In this document: positions 52,058-61,651 of the stretch, piece after piece
Numbering within the stretch: position 1 is the stretch's first letter
How the letters are laid out: the number at the start of each line of letters is the position of its first letter
From: Actibacterium ureilyticum
GTDB taxonomy: Bacteria > Pseudomonadota > Alphaproteobacteria > Rhodobacterales > Rhodobacteraceae
Length of the DNA: 64,000 bases
Reading direction: 5' to 3'
NCBI RefSeq assembly: GCF_002285435.1
Contig: NZ_NSBT01000037.1
Span: forward strand, 744,001 to 808,000
Made by a program: the position numbers and the translations under genes
Notes under the pieces: generated by a model
What the model was told of the DNA's origin: nothing
Seen by the model: only the letters and a program-made list of their open reading frames with translations
The model's database searches: none

Positions 52058-52081
52058 TTTTTTAAGAAAATATGACAACAG

Positions 52082-52774
52082 ATGAAATTTGCAGACCTAA
52101 ATGGCGAAAGACTGGAACCTGCACCAAAGTTGAAGGCAAAATGCCCATTTTGTGAGAGTGATGTCGTTGCTCGTTGTGGCAAAGTTCGTGTTTGGCATTG
52201 GGCACACAAGTCGACGAGGCATTGCGATCATTGGTGGAAGGCTGAAAAGCAATGGCACAGGGATTGGAAAAATCTCTTCCCGAATGAGTGGCAAGAACAG
52301 GGTCGGCGCGACGCAAGCGGTGAATTGCATATCGCCGACGTGCTGACGCCGCAAGGCTTGGCCTTGGAGTTTCAGCATTCGGCTATAGGCCGTGAAGAAG
52401 TCGAAAGGCGTACGGCTTTCCACCAGGAAATCTGCTGGGTCGTTGATGGCATGCGTCTCGAAAGCACAATAAAGCAATTCAAGAATGCCCTAGCTCATGC
52501 CCGCCTATCAAATTCGCGTGGTGCGAGTGTTTACGAAGTCTATTACTACGACTCTCGCTCCCTAAAGAGGTGGCGCGGCCTAAACGCACCTGTAGTGATC
52601 GATTTTGGAATCGAAGATGTTTGGGTGATCGGCAGAAGTCTTGAAAATTCCGCCCTAATGTACACCCTCAAGAAAACAGCTTTGGTGGAGCAGTTCCAAT
52701 CGGGTAACCGGCCACCGCCGGTTCAAATCACGCAGCCACAATACAGAAGACGACGAGGAAGAAGGCGCTTCTAG
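52082..52774 (+). CDS. CoiA-like nuclease-fold protein in an AT-rich island
   Basis: 230 residues. A zinc-ribbon-like N-terminus (CPFCESDVVARCG, then WHWAHKS, residues 21-43) is followed by a PD-(D/E)XK-like core: SGELHIADVLT (Glu81, Asp86), LALEFQHS (Glu96) and a WVVDG strand. The tail is basic (RRRRGRRRF). This fits competence protein CoiA-like predicted nucleases, which occur on mobile and defence-linked loci. The ribosome binding site is weak (AAGAAAA). Base composition is AT-rich against accA and nadE, indicating transfer. Its natural role here is unknown. Confidence 0.75.
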   Translation: MKFADLNGERLEPAPKLKAKCPFCESDVVARCGKVRVWHWAHKSTRHCDHWWKAEKQWHRDWKNLFPNEWQEQGRRDASGELHIADVLTPQGLALEFQHSAIGREEVERRTAFHQEICWVVDGMRLESTIKQFKNALAHARLSNSRGASVYEVYYYDSRSLKRWRGLNAPVVIDFGIEDVWVIGRSLENSALMYTLKKTALVEQFQSGNRPPPVQITQPQYRRRRGRRRF

Positions 52775-52878
52775 GCAACGATAGTCATATCCTTCTGAGA
52801 CGGGGATGAGCGTGTCTTTCGCCCTAACATTTCCTCAAGGTCCGCTTTGTACCGCAACGCAGTCATTGACAGATCCCG

Positions 52879-54537
52879 TCAGGTCGGATCACGCCAGCGG
52901 TTCACGATGGGATAGCGCCGGTCCAGCCAGAAGGCGCCCGGGGTCAGGCGGGTACCCGGGGCGGACTGGAAGCGCTTGTATTCGCTGATGTAAAGCAGGT
53001 GCTCGACCCGTTTGACCACGTCACGGTCAAAGCCTTCGGCGACCACCTCGGCCACGCTGGCCTCAAAATCCACCAGCATTTCCAGGATGCGGTCCAGATC
53101 CTCGTAAGGTGGCAGGCTGTCCTCGTCCTTCTGATCCTCGCGCAGCTCGGCACTGGGCGGTTTGTCGATCACGCGGTCAGGCATGACCGGGCCATCGGGG
53201 CCCAGCATCCAGTCGCGGTGATTGGCGTTGCGCCAGCGGCAGGTCTGGAAGACACGGGTTTTATACAGGTCCTTCAGCGGGTTATAGCCACCCGCCATAT
53301 CGCCATAGATCGTGGCATAGCCCACCGCGACCTCGGATTTGTTGCCAGTGGTCAGAAGCATCTCGCCGAACTTGTTCGACAGCGCCATCAGCAGCAGGCC
53401 GCGCAGGCGGGACTGGATGTTTTCCTCGGTCACGTCGGGCTTGGTGCCCTTGAACAGAGGGGCCAGCGTGTTGGTGATCGCGGCGCGCCCTTCGGAGATC
53501 GGCACGAAATCGTAGTGACATCCCAGCGCCTGGGCCACGGCCTTGGCATCCTCAAGTGAGTGCTCGGACGTGTATTCCGACGGCAGCATTACGCAGCGCA
53601 CGTTTTCAGGGCCCAACGCGTCAACAGCGGTGGCCGCGACCAGCGCGCTGTCAACGCCGCCCGACAGGCCCAGCAGGACCTTTTTGAACCCCGTCTTGCG
53701 CAGGTAGTCGCGCAAGCTTTCCACCATGCAGCGGTAATCCTGCTCCCACGCGCCGGGGATATGGGCGCGCTGGCCCGGCTCGGCGCGCCAGCCGTCCTCG
53801 GTCCGGGTGAAATCGACATGGGCAATCGTTTCGTCGAAGACCGGCAATTGCACCGCCAGCTCGCCACCGGGGTTCAGCACGAAACTGCCGCCATCGAAAA
53901 CCTGATCGTCCTGCCCGCCCACCATGTTGAGGTAAACCAGCGGCAGACCGGTTTCGATCACGCGGGCGACCATGTGGTTCTGGCGCACTTCCAGCTTGTT
54001 GCGGAAATAGGGCGAGCCATTGGGCACCAGCAGGAACTCGGCGCCGGTTTCGGCCAGGGTCTCGGCCACATCCGGGTACCACGCATCCTCGCAGATGGGC
54101 GAGCCGATGCGGGTGTTGCCGACGCTATAGGGGCCGCCGATGGGGCCGGAATCGTAGATCCGCACCTCGTCGAACACGGTGTCATTGGGCAGGTGATGTT
54201 TCAGCACCCGGCTGACCACCTTGCCACCGGAGCAGATGTAATAGGCGTTGAAGAGGCCATGCTCGTCCGCCCAAGGGCCCCCGATGCCCAGCGCGGGGCC
54301 ATCGGCGCATTCCAGCGCCAGCGCCTCGATCCGGTCGATGGCGACCCGAACAAAGGCGGGTTTCATCACCAGATCCTGCGTGTTGTAGCCGGTGATGAAC
54401 ATCTCGCTGAAGGCGACCATCTGCGCCCCGGCGTCGCGGGCCTGTTCCCAGGCGGCGCGCACAAGGGCGGCGTTGTCGTCGATTGCGCCCACGGTGGGGT
54501 TCATCTGGGCAAGGGTCAGGCGGAAGCTGTCGGCCAT
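52879..54537 (-). CDS. nadE: Glutamine-dependent NAD+ synthetase
   Basis: 552 residues from the ATG at 54537 (GAGGAACGCC). An N-terminal nitrilase-type glutaminase domain has triad Glu45, Lys113 and Cys149 (GSPICEDAWYP). The C-terminal synthetase domain has the PP-loop LGLSGGVDSALVA and LLLTTGNKSEVAVGYATIYG. It makes NAD+ from deamido-NAD+, ATP and glutamine. It is monocistronic and divergent from the MORN gene. Confidence 0.97.
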   Translation of the reverse strand: MADSFRLTLAQMNPTVGAIDDNAALVRAAWEQARDAGAQMVAFSEMFITGYNTQDLVMKPAFVRVAIDRIEALALECADGPALGIGGPWADEHGLFNAYYICSGGKVVSRVLKHHLPNDTVFDEVRIYDSGPIGGPYSVGNTRIGSPICEDAWYPDVAETLAETGAEFLLVPNGSPYFRNKLEVRQNHMVARVIETGLPLVYLNMVGGQDDQVFDGGSFVLNPGGELAVQLPVFDETIAHVDFTRTEDGWRAEPGQRAHIPGAWEQDYRCMVESLRDYLRKTGFKKVLLGLSGGVDSALVAATAVDALGPENVRCVMLPSEYTSEHSLEDAKAVAQALGCHYDFVPISEGRAAITNTLAPLFKGTKPDVTEENIQSRLRGLLLMALSNKFGEMLLTTGNKSEVAVGYATIYGDMAGGYNPLKDLYKTRVFQTCRWRNANHRDWMLGPDGPVMPDRVIDKPPSAELREDQKDEDSLPPYEDLDRILEMLVDFEASVAEVVAEGFDRDVVKRVEHLLYISEYKRFQSAPGTRLTPGAFWLDRRYPIVNRWRDPT

Positions 54538-54697
54538 GGCGTTCCTCATGTCTTGAACATCTCTTAACAGACTGTTCGGCAAGTGAAAGCCGATAGAACG
54601 TGAAAAGCGTTGTCAGCCCGCGGCGGCTTCTCTAGGCTTTCGTGCAGTTCACAGACCCCGGAATTATCCGGGGCCAAGGATGGGGGCATCTGAACGC

Positions 54698-56050
54698 ATG
54701 ACCGGGGCACGCACGAACACTGCGGCGACGATCCTTTTGGCATTGTCCATTGGCACCGCTGGCGCTGTATCTGCGCAGCAGGACGGTGAGGTGATCACCA
54801 AGCAATACGAGAACGGCGGTATTTACGAAGGCACGTTCAAGGACGGCAAGCAGCACGGGCGCGGCACCTATCGACTGCCCAACGGCTATGAATATGCCGG
54901 CGAATGGGTGGATGGCGAGATCATCGGCACCGGCGTCGCGCGGTTCCCCGACGGGTCGGTCTATGAGGGGAACTTTGCCGACAGCAAGCCCAACGGGTTC
55001 GGCAAGATGACCTTGGCCGACGGCATGGTGTACGAAGGCGACTGGGTCGACGGCAAGATCATGGGCCAGGGCGTGGCGACCTATCCCAACGGCGTCCGCT
55101 ACGAGGGCGGGTTCAAGGATGCGATGCATCACGGCACCGGCACCCTGCGCAGCCCCAATGGCTATGCCTATGCGGGCGATTGGGTCGACGGGGTCAAGCA
55201 TGGCACGGGCAAGGTCACCCTGCCCGACGGGTCGGTCTATGAAGGCACGCTGGTCGATGGCGAGATGGACGGCAAGGGCAAGCTGGTGACGCCCGAGGGG
55301 CGCAGCTATGACGGTGACTGGGTCGCGGGCCGGATCGAGGGCCAGGGCGTGCTGACCCGCGCCGATGGCGAGGTGTACGAGGGCGCGTTCCTGAACGGCA
55401 AACCCCACGGGCGCGGCGTGTCGCGCCAAGCCGACGGGATGGTGTACGAAGGCGACTGGGTCGAGAACCGGATGGAGGGTCAGGGCAAGCTCACCTATCC
55501 CGACGGGTCGGTCTATGAGGGTGGCTTTCGCGAGAAACTGGCCGATGGCACGGGCAAGCTGACCTATGCCGATGGCTCGGTCTATGAGGGCGACTGGGTC
55601 ATGGGCAAGATCGAGGGTCAGGGCGTGCTGACCTTTGCCGATGGCGGCAGCTATCGCGGCGGCATGAAAGACGCGCGCTATCACGGTCAGGGCACGCTGG
55701 AGACCCCCGATGGCTATCGATACGAGGGCCAGTGGGAAAACGGCCAGCGCCATGGCGAGGGGCGGGCCGAATATGCCGATGGCAGCATCTATACCGGCAC
55801 GTTTTCGAACGACCAGCGCGATGGCACGGGCGAGATGATCATGCCCGACGGGTTCCGTTACACCGGCGCCTGGAGTGGTGGGGCGATCGATGGGCGCGGC
55901 GTGGCCGCTTACGCCAATGGCGATGTCTATGAGGGCGGGTTCAGCGCCGGCAAGCGCGATGGCGAGGGCACGATGCGCTATGGCACCGGCGAGGTCGAGA
56001 CCGGCATCTGGACCAATGGCGCGCTGACCTCGGGCCAGAGCGACAACTGA
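54698..56050 (+). CDS. Exported MORN-repeat protein
   Basis: About 450 residues, started at 54698; an ATG at 54680 is an alternative. A Sec-type signal (about 1-26, ending AVSA) is followed almost entirely by about 17 MORN repeats of 23 residues, each of the form VYEGDWVDGKIMGQGVATYP. Such repeats form an extended beta strip that binds lipids or proteins. No catalytic domain is attached, which is unusual since many bacterial MORN proteins carry a kinase or other domain. It is monocistronic and ends in a hairpin. Confidence 0.9.
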   Translation: MTGARTNTAATILLALSIGTAGAVSAQQDGEVITKQYENGGIYEGTFKDGKQHGRGTYRLPNGYEYAGEWVDGEIIGTGVARFPDGSVYEGNFADSKPNGFGKMTLADGMVYEGDWVDGKIMGQGVATYPNGVRYEGGFKDAMHHGTGTLRSPNGYAYAGDWVDGVKHGTGKVTLPDGSVYEGTLVDGEMDGKGKLVTPEGRSYDGDWVAGRIEGQGVLTRADGEVYEGAFLNGKPHGRGVSRQADGMVYEGDWVENRMEGQGKLTYPDGSVYEGGFREKLADGTGKLTYADGSVYEGDWVMGKIEGQGVLTFADGGSYRGGMKDARYHGQGTLETPDGYRYEGQWENGQRHGEGRAEYADGSIYTGTFSNDQRDGTGEMIMPDGFRYTGAWSGGAIDGRGVAAYANGDVYEGGFSAGKRDGEGTMRYGTGEVETGIWTNGALTSGQSDN

Positions 56051-56056
56051 ACCCGG

Positions 56057-56077
56057 CCGGGGGCTGCGCGCCCCCGG
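56057..56077 (+). terminator. Hairpin after the MORN gene
   Basis: Perfect 8-base stem CCGGGGGC / GCCCCCGG with loop TGCGC, 6 bases after the stop. It is followed by the dispersed GTATTTT repeat, which may supply the T-rich end and act in both directions between convergent genes. Confidence 0.55.
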
Positions 56078-56111
56078 ACCCCGCGAGGTATTTTCACCAA
56101 GATGAAGGGGG
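56078..56111 (+). repeat. Dispersed GTATTTT-type repeat, second copy
   Basis: GCGAGGTATTTTCACCAAG then ATGAAGGGGG, matching the copy at 46904-46941 in its GTATTT, CCAAGA and GAAG elements. It sits between the convergent MORN and photolyase genes, overlapping no conserved coding part. Confidence 0.5.
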
Positions 56112-56114
56112 CCG

Positions 56115-57644
56115 TCAGATCGGCGTGCCCCTGGACAGGCGATCGCGCAGATCCTCGGCCCGGCTCAGGATCGCGTCGCGGGTGTCGGCATCCATTCGGT
56201 CCCACGTGCTGTACATCTGGGCCATGCGCGGGTTCTTGGCAAAGCGTTTGCGGTGCCGGTCGAGAAAGCCCCAGTAAAGCGCGTTGAACGGGCAGGCCTT
56301 TTCGCCGCTGCGTTGCTTCACGTCATAGTGGCAATGGCTGCAATAATCCGACATCCGGTCGATATAGCTGCCGCTGGAGACATAGGGTTTCGAGGCGACG
56401 ATGCCGCCATCGGCGAACTGGCTCATGCCCAGGGTATTCGGCGCCTCGACCCATTCGAAGGCATCGGCATAGACGGCCAGGTACCATTGGTGCAGTTCGC
56501 CCGGGTCGATCCCCGCCAGCAGGCCGAAATTGCCGGTGATCATCAGCCGCTGGATGTGGTGGGCATAGGCCTCGTCCCGCGTCTGTTCGACGGCGCGGCC
56601 GACGCAATGCATGTGGGTTTCGCCGCCCCAGTAGAAATCGGGCAGCTTGCGGCGGTGGTTCAGCGTGTTGCGCCGGGTGTAATCGGGACCCTGAAGGAAA
56701 TAGATTCCGCGAATGAACTCGCGCCAGCCGATGATCTGGCGGATGAAACCCTCGACCGCGTTGAGCGGCGCGCGGCCCTCGCGCCATTCCGTTTCGGCCC
56801 GGCGGCAAAGGTCCAGCGGATCGAGCAGCCCGACATTCAGATAGGGCGACAGCACCGCGTGATAGAGGAACCTGTCCTGATCGAGCATCGCGTCCTGGAA
56901 ATCGCCGAAAAGCGGCAGCGCGTGTTTCAGGAAGTGATCGCGCGCGGCCTCGGCCCCGGCGGCATCGGTGGCAAACCAGAAGGGGCGAAGCTGGCCGAAA
57001 TGATCGCCGAAGCGGTCCTCGACCAGATCCAGCACATCGTCGGTCACCTTGTCCGTCTGGTGGCGCAGCGGGCCCAGGGCGAACAGGTCGTTCTGCGCGG
57101 GCTTGCGGTTCTGGTGGTCATAGTTCCACTTGCCGCCCGCCGGCGCGTCTTCATCCATCAAGAGCCCCGTGCGGCGGCGGATCGTGCGATAGAAATGTTC
57201 CATCCGGAGCGTCTTGCGCCCTTTGGCCCAGTCGGCGAATTCCGTGCGCAAGGTGATGAAGCGGTCGTCGGGAAGCTGCGTGACCGGCAGGGGCAATTCA
57301 TCCAGCAGGTCGATCACCCGCCACTCGCCCGGTTCGGTCGTCAGGACCTCGGACAGGCCGGTTTCCGACGCTCGCCGCAGCAGCTCGGACCCGAGCGCGC
57401 CGGTATTTTCCGGGTCGTCCAGCCGGGTATAGGCGACCTGCCAGCCATCGTCGTGCAGCCGGGCCGCGAATTTGCGCATCGCGGCCAGGATGAAGGCGAT
57501 CTTCTTGGGGTGATGGGCGACATAGGTGGCCTCGGCCCCGACCTCGGCCATGACGACGATATCATGCGCCTTGTCGCCCTCGCGCAGGGCGGCGATTTCG
57601 GGCGACAGCTGGTCGCCCAGCACCAGGATCAGGCGCCCTACCAC
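56115..57644 (-). CDS. FeS bacterial cryptochrome/(6-4) photolyase (PhrB/CryB class)
   Basis: 509 residues of the photolyase-related protein family: N-terminal LILVLGDQLSPEIAAL, FAD-domain WREFIRGIYFLQ, MITGNFGLLAGIDP, SQFADGGIVASKPYVSSGSY. Cys at about 347 (HMHCVGR), Cys435, Cys438 and Cys451 keep the spacing of the four 4Fe-4S ligands of Agrobacterium PhrB. The class repairs (6-4) photoproducts or acts as a blue-light regulator (CryB of Rhodobacter). Its start overlaps the SDR stop by 7 bases. Confidence 0.93.
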   Translation of the reverse strand: MVGRLILVLGDQLSPEIAALREGDKAHDIVVMAEVGAEATYVAHHPKKIAFILAAMRKFAARLHDDGWQVAYTRLDDPENTGALGSELLRRASETGLSEVLTTEPGEWRVIDLLDELPLPVTQLPDDRFITLRTEFADWAKGRKTLRMEHFYRTIRRRTGLLMDEDAPAGGKWNYDHQNRKPAQNDLFALGPLRHQTDKVTDDVLDLVEDRFGDHFGQLRPFWFATDAAGAEAARDHFLKHALPLFGDFQDAMLDQDRFLYHAVLSPYLNVGLLDPLDLCRRAETEWREGRAPLNAVEGFIRQIIGWREFIRGIYFLQGPDYTRRNTLNHRRKLPDFYWGGETHMHCVGRAVEQTRDEAYAHHIQRLMITGNFGLLAGIDPGELHQWYLAVYADAFEWVEAPNTLGMSQFADGGIVASKPYVSSGSYIDRMSDYCSHCHYDVKQRSGEKACPFNALYWGFLDRHRKRFAKNPRMAQMYSTWDRMDADTRDAILSRAEDLRDRLSRGTPI

Positions 57645-58303
57645 GGGATTTCGGCCCCGGCATAGTCGAAGAAACCGCCCGATTGGTCGGGGCCCAGGTC
57701 CGCCATCACCGCCAGCAGGTTGCGCGCGGCCTGATCGGGCGGCGTGGCATTATCGGGCGCGACCCAGTCGCGCGTGAATTGCGTGGCAACGGTGCCGGGA
57801 TGCAGCGCGGCGCAGATCGCCATCGGCCGGGTGCGGGCCAGTTCGACCGCGGCCCCGCGCACCAGCTGATTCACCGCAGCCTTGGCCATGCGATAGCCGT
57901 GCCAGCCGCCCAGCCTGTTGTCGCCGATGGACCCCACACGCGCCGAAAGGATGCCGATGACCGACCGCCGGTCGCGCGGGATCAGCAGCGTGGCATGCGA
58001 CAGGATCAGCGCGGGGCCGATGGCGTTCAGCGCGAATTGCGCCTGGAGCGCGGGCGCCGCGATCTGCGACAGCGCCTTTTCTGGGCGTGCCCCGTCGATC
58101 TGCAAGCCGCCGGTGGCCACCACGATCAGGTCGAACGTGCCCTCAAGCCCCGCCATTCCCCGTTGCACGGCATCGGGATCGGTCACGTCGAACCCATCGC
58201 GCGAGCGCGACAGCCCGCTCACCTGCGTCCCCTGCCCGCGCAGCGCCTGGGCGATTGCCCCGCCGATGCCGCCGCTGTCCCCGATGATCAATGCGCGTTC
58301 CAT
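57638..58303 (-). CDS. Short-chain dehydrogenase/reductase
   Basis: 221 residues from the ATG at 58303 (GGGAAAGGGCAGGC). The nucleotide loop is GDSGGIGGAIAQAL near the N-terminus and the active site is GYRMAKAAVNQL (Tyr-x3-Lys) with a Ser in ILSARVGSIG. It is closest to CsgA-like small SDRs. Overlap with the photolyase gene makes a two-gene operon; a shared role in light or singlet-oxygen stress is inferred from context. The substrate is unknown. Confidence 0.88.
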   Translation of the reverse strand: MERALIIGDSGGIGGAIAQALRGQGTQVSGLSRSRDGFDVTDPDAVQRGMAGLEGTFDLIVVATGGLQIDGARPEKALSQIAAPALQAQFALNAIGPALILSHATLLIPRDRRSVIGILSARVGSIGDNRLGGWHGYRMAKAAVNQLVRGAAVELARTRPMAICAALHPGTVATQFTRDWVAPDNATPPDQAARNLLAVMADLGPDQSGGFFDYAGAEIPW

Positions 58304-58404
58304 GCCTGCCCTTTCCCGGTGGCCAACAGCTAAGCCCGCAGGCGGTTCTGTCAAACTGCCTTTTGTGGCTTTTCATTTCGGGATCAACCGGTATTATCCG
58401 CGCC

Positions 58405-58494
58405 ATGTCACGGACCGCACATATCGCATTCGCAAAGGGCAGCATTCCCTGCGCCCCGTCCATCCGTGGCCTGCTTCTTCTTAGCCGCCTCTGA
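58405..58494 (+). CDS. Leucine-rich leader peptide for leuA
   Basis: A 29-residue frame, MSRTAHIAFAK..IRGLLLLSRL, ending 81 bases before leuA. Five of the last eight codons are Leu (CTG CTT CTT CTT then CTC), and CTT is rare in this GC-rich genome. The stop codon lies inside the first arm of an inverted repeat. This is the expected form of a LeuL-type attenuation peptide, where leucyl-tRNA supply decides ribosome stalling. Confidence 0.75.
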   Translation: MSRTAHIAFAKGSIPCAPSIRGLLLLSRL

Positions 58495-58538
58495 GCGTGC
58501 CTGTTCGGCGCGACCGCTCAGAGGTATGCGACCGCGCC
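58488..58538 (+). promoter_or_regulatory. Attenuator-like RNA structures upstream of leuA
   Basis: A perfect 9-base stem CCTCTGAGC (58488-58496) / GCTCAGAGG (58516-58524) starts within the leader peptide stop. A competing stem GGCGCG (58507-58512) / CGCGCC (58533-58538) overlaps its loop and 3' arm. Mutually exclusive stems next to Leu codons fit attenuation. No T-run follows, so control may be by weak termination or by access to the leuA start. Confidence 0.6.
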
Positions 58539-58575
58539 ACCGCACCCAAGGCTGAGAACCAGGAAAGACCCTATC

Positions 58576-60153
58576 ATGACCGATATGACGAACGATGACC
58601 GCGTGCTGATCTTCGACACCACGCTGCGCGATGGCGAACAAAGCCCCGGCGCGACCATGACCCATAACGAGAAGCTGGAGATCGCCGGCATGCTCGACGC
58701 GATGGGCGTGGACATCATCGAGGCCGGCTTCCCGATCGCGTCCGAAGGCGATTTCGCCGCCGTGAGCGAGATCGCCAAGAACGCCGAGAATGCCGTGATC
58801 TGCGGGCTGGCCCGTGCCAAGGCGATGGATATCGACCGCTGCTGGGAGGCCGTCCAGCACGCCCGCCGCCCGCGCATCCACACCTTTATCGGCACCTCGC
58901 CCCTGCACCGGGCGATCCCCGACCTGACCATGGACGAGATGGCGGATGTGATCCACCACACCGTCACCCATGCCCGCAACCTGTGCGACAATGTGCAATG
59001 GTCGCCGATGGACGCGACGCGGACCGAGTGGGATTACCTGTGCCGGGTGATCGAGATCGCGATCAAGGCGGGCGCCACCACGATCAACATCCCCGACACG
59101 GTGGGCTATACCGCGCCCAGGGAATCGGCCGACCTGATCCGGCGTCTGATCGAAACCGTGCCCGGCGCCGACGGGGTGGTGTTCGCCACCCATTGTCACA
59201 ACGATCTGGGCATGGCGACCGCGAATTCGCTGGCCGCTGTCGACGCGGGCGCGCGTCAGATCGAATGCACGATCAACGGGCTGGGCGAACGCGCGGGCAA
59301 CACCGCGCTGGAGGAGGTCGTGATGGCGCTGAAGGTGCGGCATGACATCATGCCCTATCGCACCGGCATCGACACCACCAAGATCATGAATATCAGCCGC
59401 CGCGTGGCCGCCGTTTCGGGGTTCCCGGTGCAATACAACAAGGCCATCGTCGGCAAGAACGCCTTTGCTCATGAAAGCGGGATCCACCAGGACGGCATGC
59501 TGAAGAACGCCGAGACGTTCGAGATCATGCGCCCCGAGGATGTGGGCCTGTCGGAGACCAGCCTGGTGATGGGCAAGCATTCGGGTCGGGCCGCGCTGCG
59601 CGCCAAGCTGGAGGATCTGGGATACGAGCTGGGCGACAACCAGCTGAAGGATGTCTTCGTCCGGTTCAAGGAATTGGCCGACCGCAAGAAAGAGGTCTAT
59701 GACGACGACCTGCTGACCCTGATGCGCGACGCGGCCGCCGATTCCGGCCATGATCGCATCCAGGTCAAGTTCCTGCGCGTCATCTGCGGGACCGAGGCAC
59801 CGCAATCGGCCGATCTGACCCTGACCATCGACGGGGTGGACCATCAGGTCACCGCCACCGGCGACGGGCCGGTCGATGCGACCTTCAACGCGGTCAAGGC
59901 GCTGTTCCCGCATGGCGGGCGGCTGCAACTGTATCAGGTGCATGCCGTGACCGAGGGCACCGATGCCCAGGCCACCGTCAGCGTCCGGATGGAGGAAGAC
60001 GGCAAGATCGCGACCGGCCAGTCGTCGGATACCGATACGGTCGTCGCCTCGGCCAAGGCTTATGTCAACGCGCTGAACCGCCTGCTGGTGCGGCGCGAGA
60101 AATCGAAGCCCGGCGAGGATATCAAGACCGTCTCTTATCGGGACGCCAACTGA
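58576..60153 (+). CDS. leuA: 2-isopropylmalate synthase
   Basis: 525 residues. The catalytic TIM barrel has FDTTLRDGEQSPGATM near the N-terminus, the metal motif THCHNDLGMATANSLAAVDA and NGLGERAGNTALEEVVMAL. HESGIHQDGMLK follows, and the C-terminal LeuA regulatory domain (about 395-510) mediates leucine feedback. It condenses acetyl-CoA with 2-oxoisovalerate, the first step of leucine synthesis. The start has AGGAAAG. Regulation by the upstream leader peptide is likely. Confidence 0.97.
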   Translation: MTDMTNDDRVLIFDTTLRDGEQSPGATMTHNEKLEIAGMLDAMGVDIIEAGFPIASEGDFAAVSEIAKNAENAVICGLARAKAMDIDRCWEAVQHARRPRIHTFIGTSPLHRAIPDLTMDEMADVIHHTVTHARNLCDNVQWSPMDATRTEWDYLCRVIEIAIKAGATTINIPDTVGYTAPRESADLIRRLIETVPGADGVVFATHCHNDLGMATANSLAAVDAGARQIECTINGLGERAGNTALEEVVMALKVRHDIMPYRTGIDTTKIMNISRRVAAVSGFPVQYNKAIVGKNAFAHESGIHQDGMLKNAETFEIMRPEDVGLSETSLVMGKHSGRAALRAKLEDLGYELGDNQLKDVFVRFKELADRKKEVYDDDLLTLMRDAAADSGHDRIQVKFLRVICGTEAPQSADLTLTIDGVDHQVTATGDGPVDATFNAVKALFPHGGRLQLYQVHAVTEGTDAQATVSVRMEEDGKIATGQSSDTDTVVASAKAYVNALNRLLVRREKSKPGEDIKTVSYRDAN

Positions 60154-60162
60154 TCCCTGCGT

Positions 60163-60188
60163 CCACCCCGCCCATCGCGGCGGGGTGG
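60163..60188 (+). terminator. Hairpin terminator after leuA
   Basis: Perfect 10-base stem CCACCCCGCC / GGCGGGGTGG with a 6-base loop, 10 bases after the leuA stop. Only a short CATTT follows, so the T-tract is weak. Confidence 0.65.
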
Positions 60189-61616
<1,428 letters not shown>

Positions 61617-61651
61617 GGCGCCCCTGAACCGGCGCCGGAAAGAGGCCCCGC

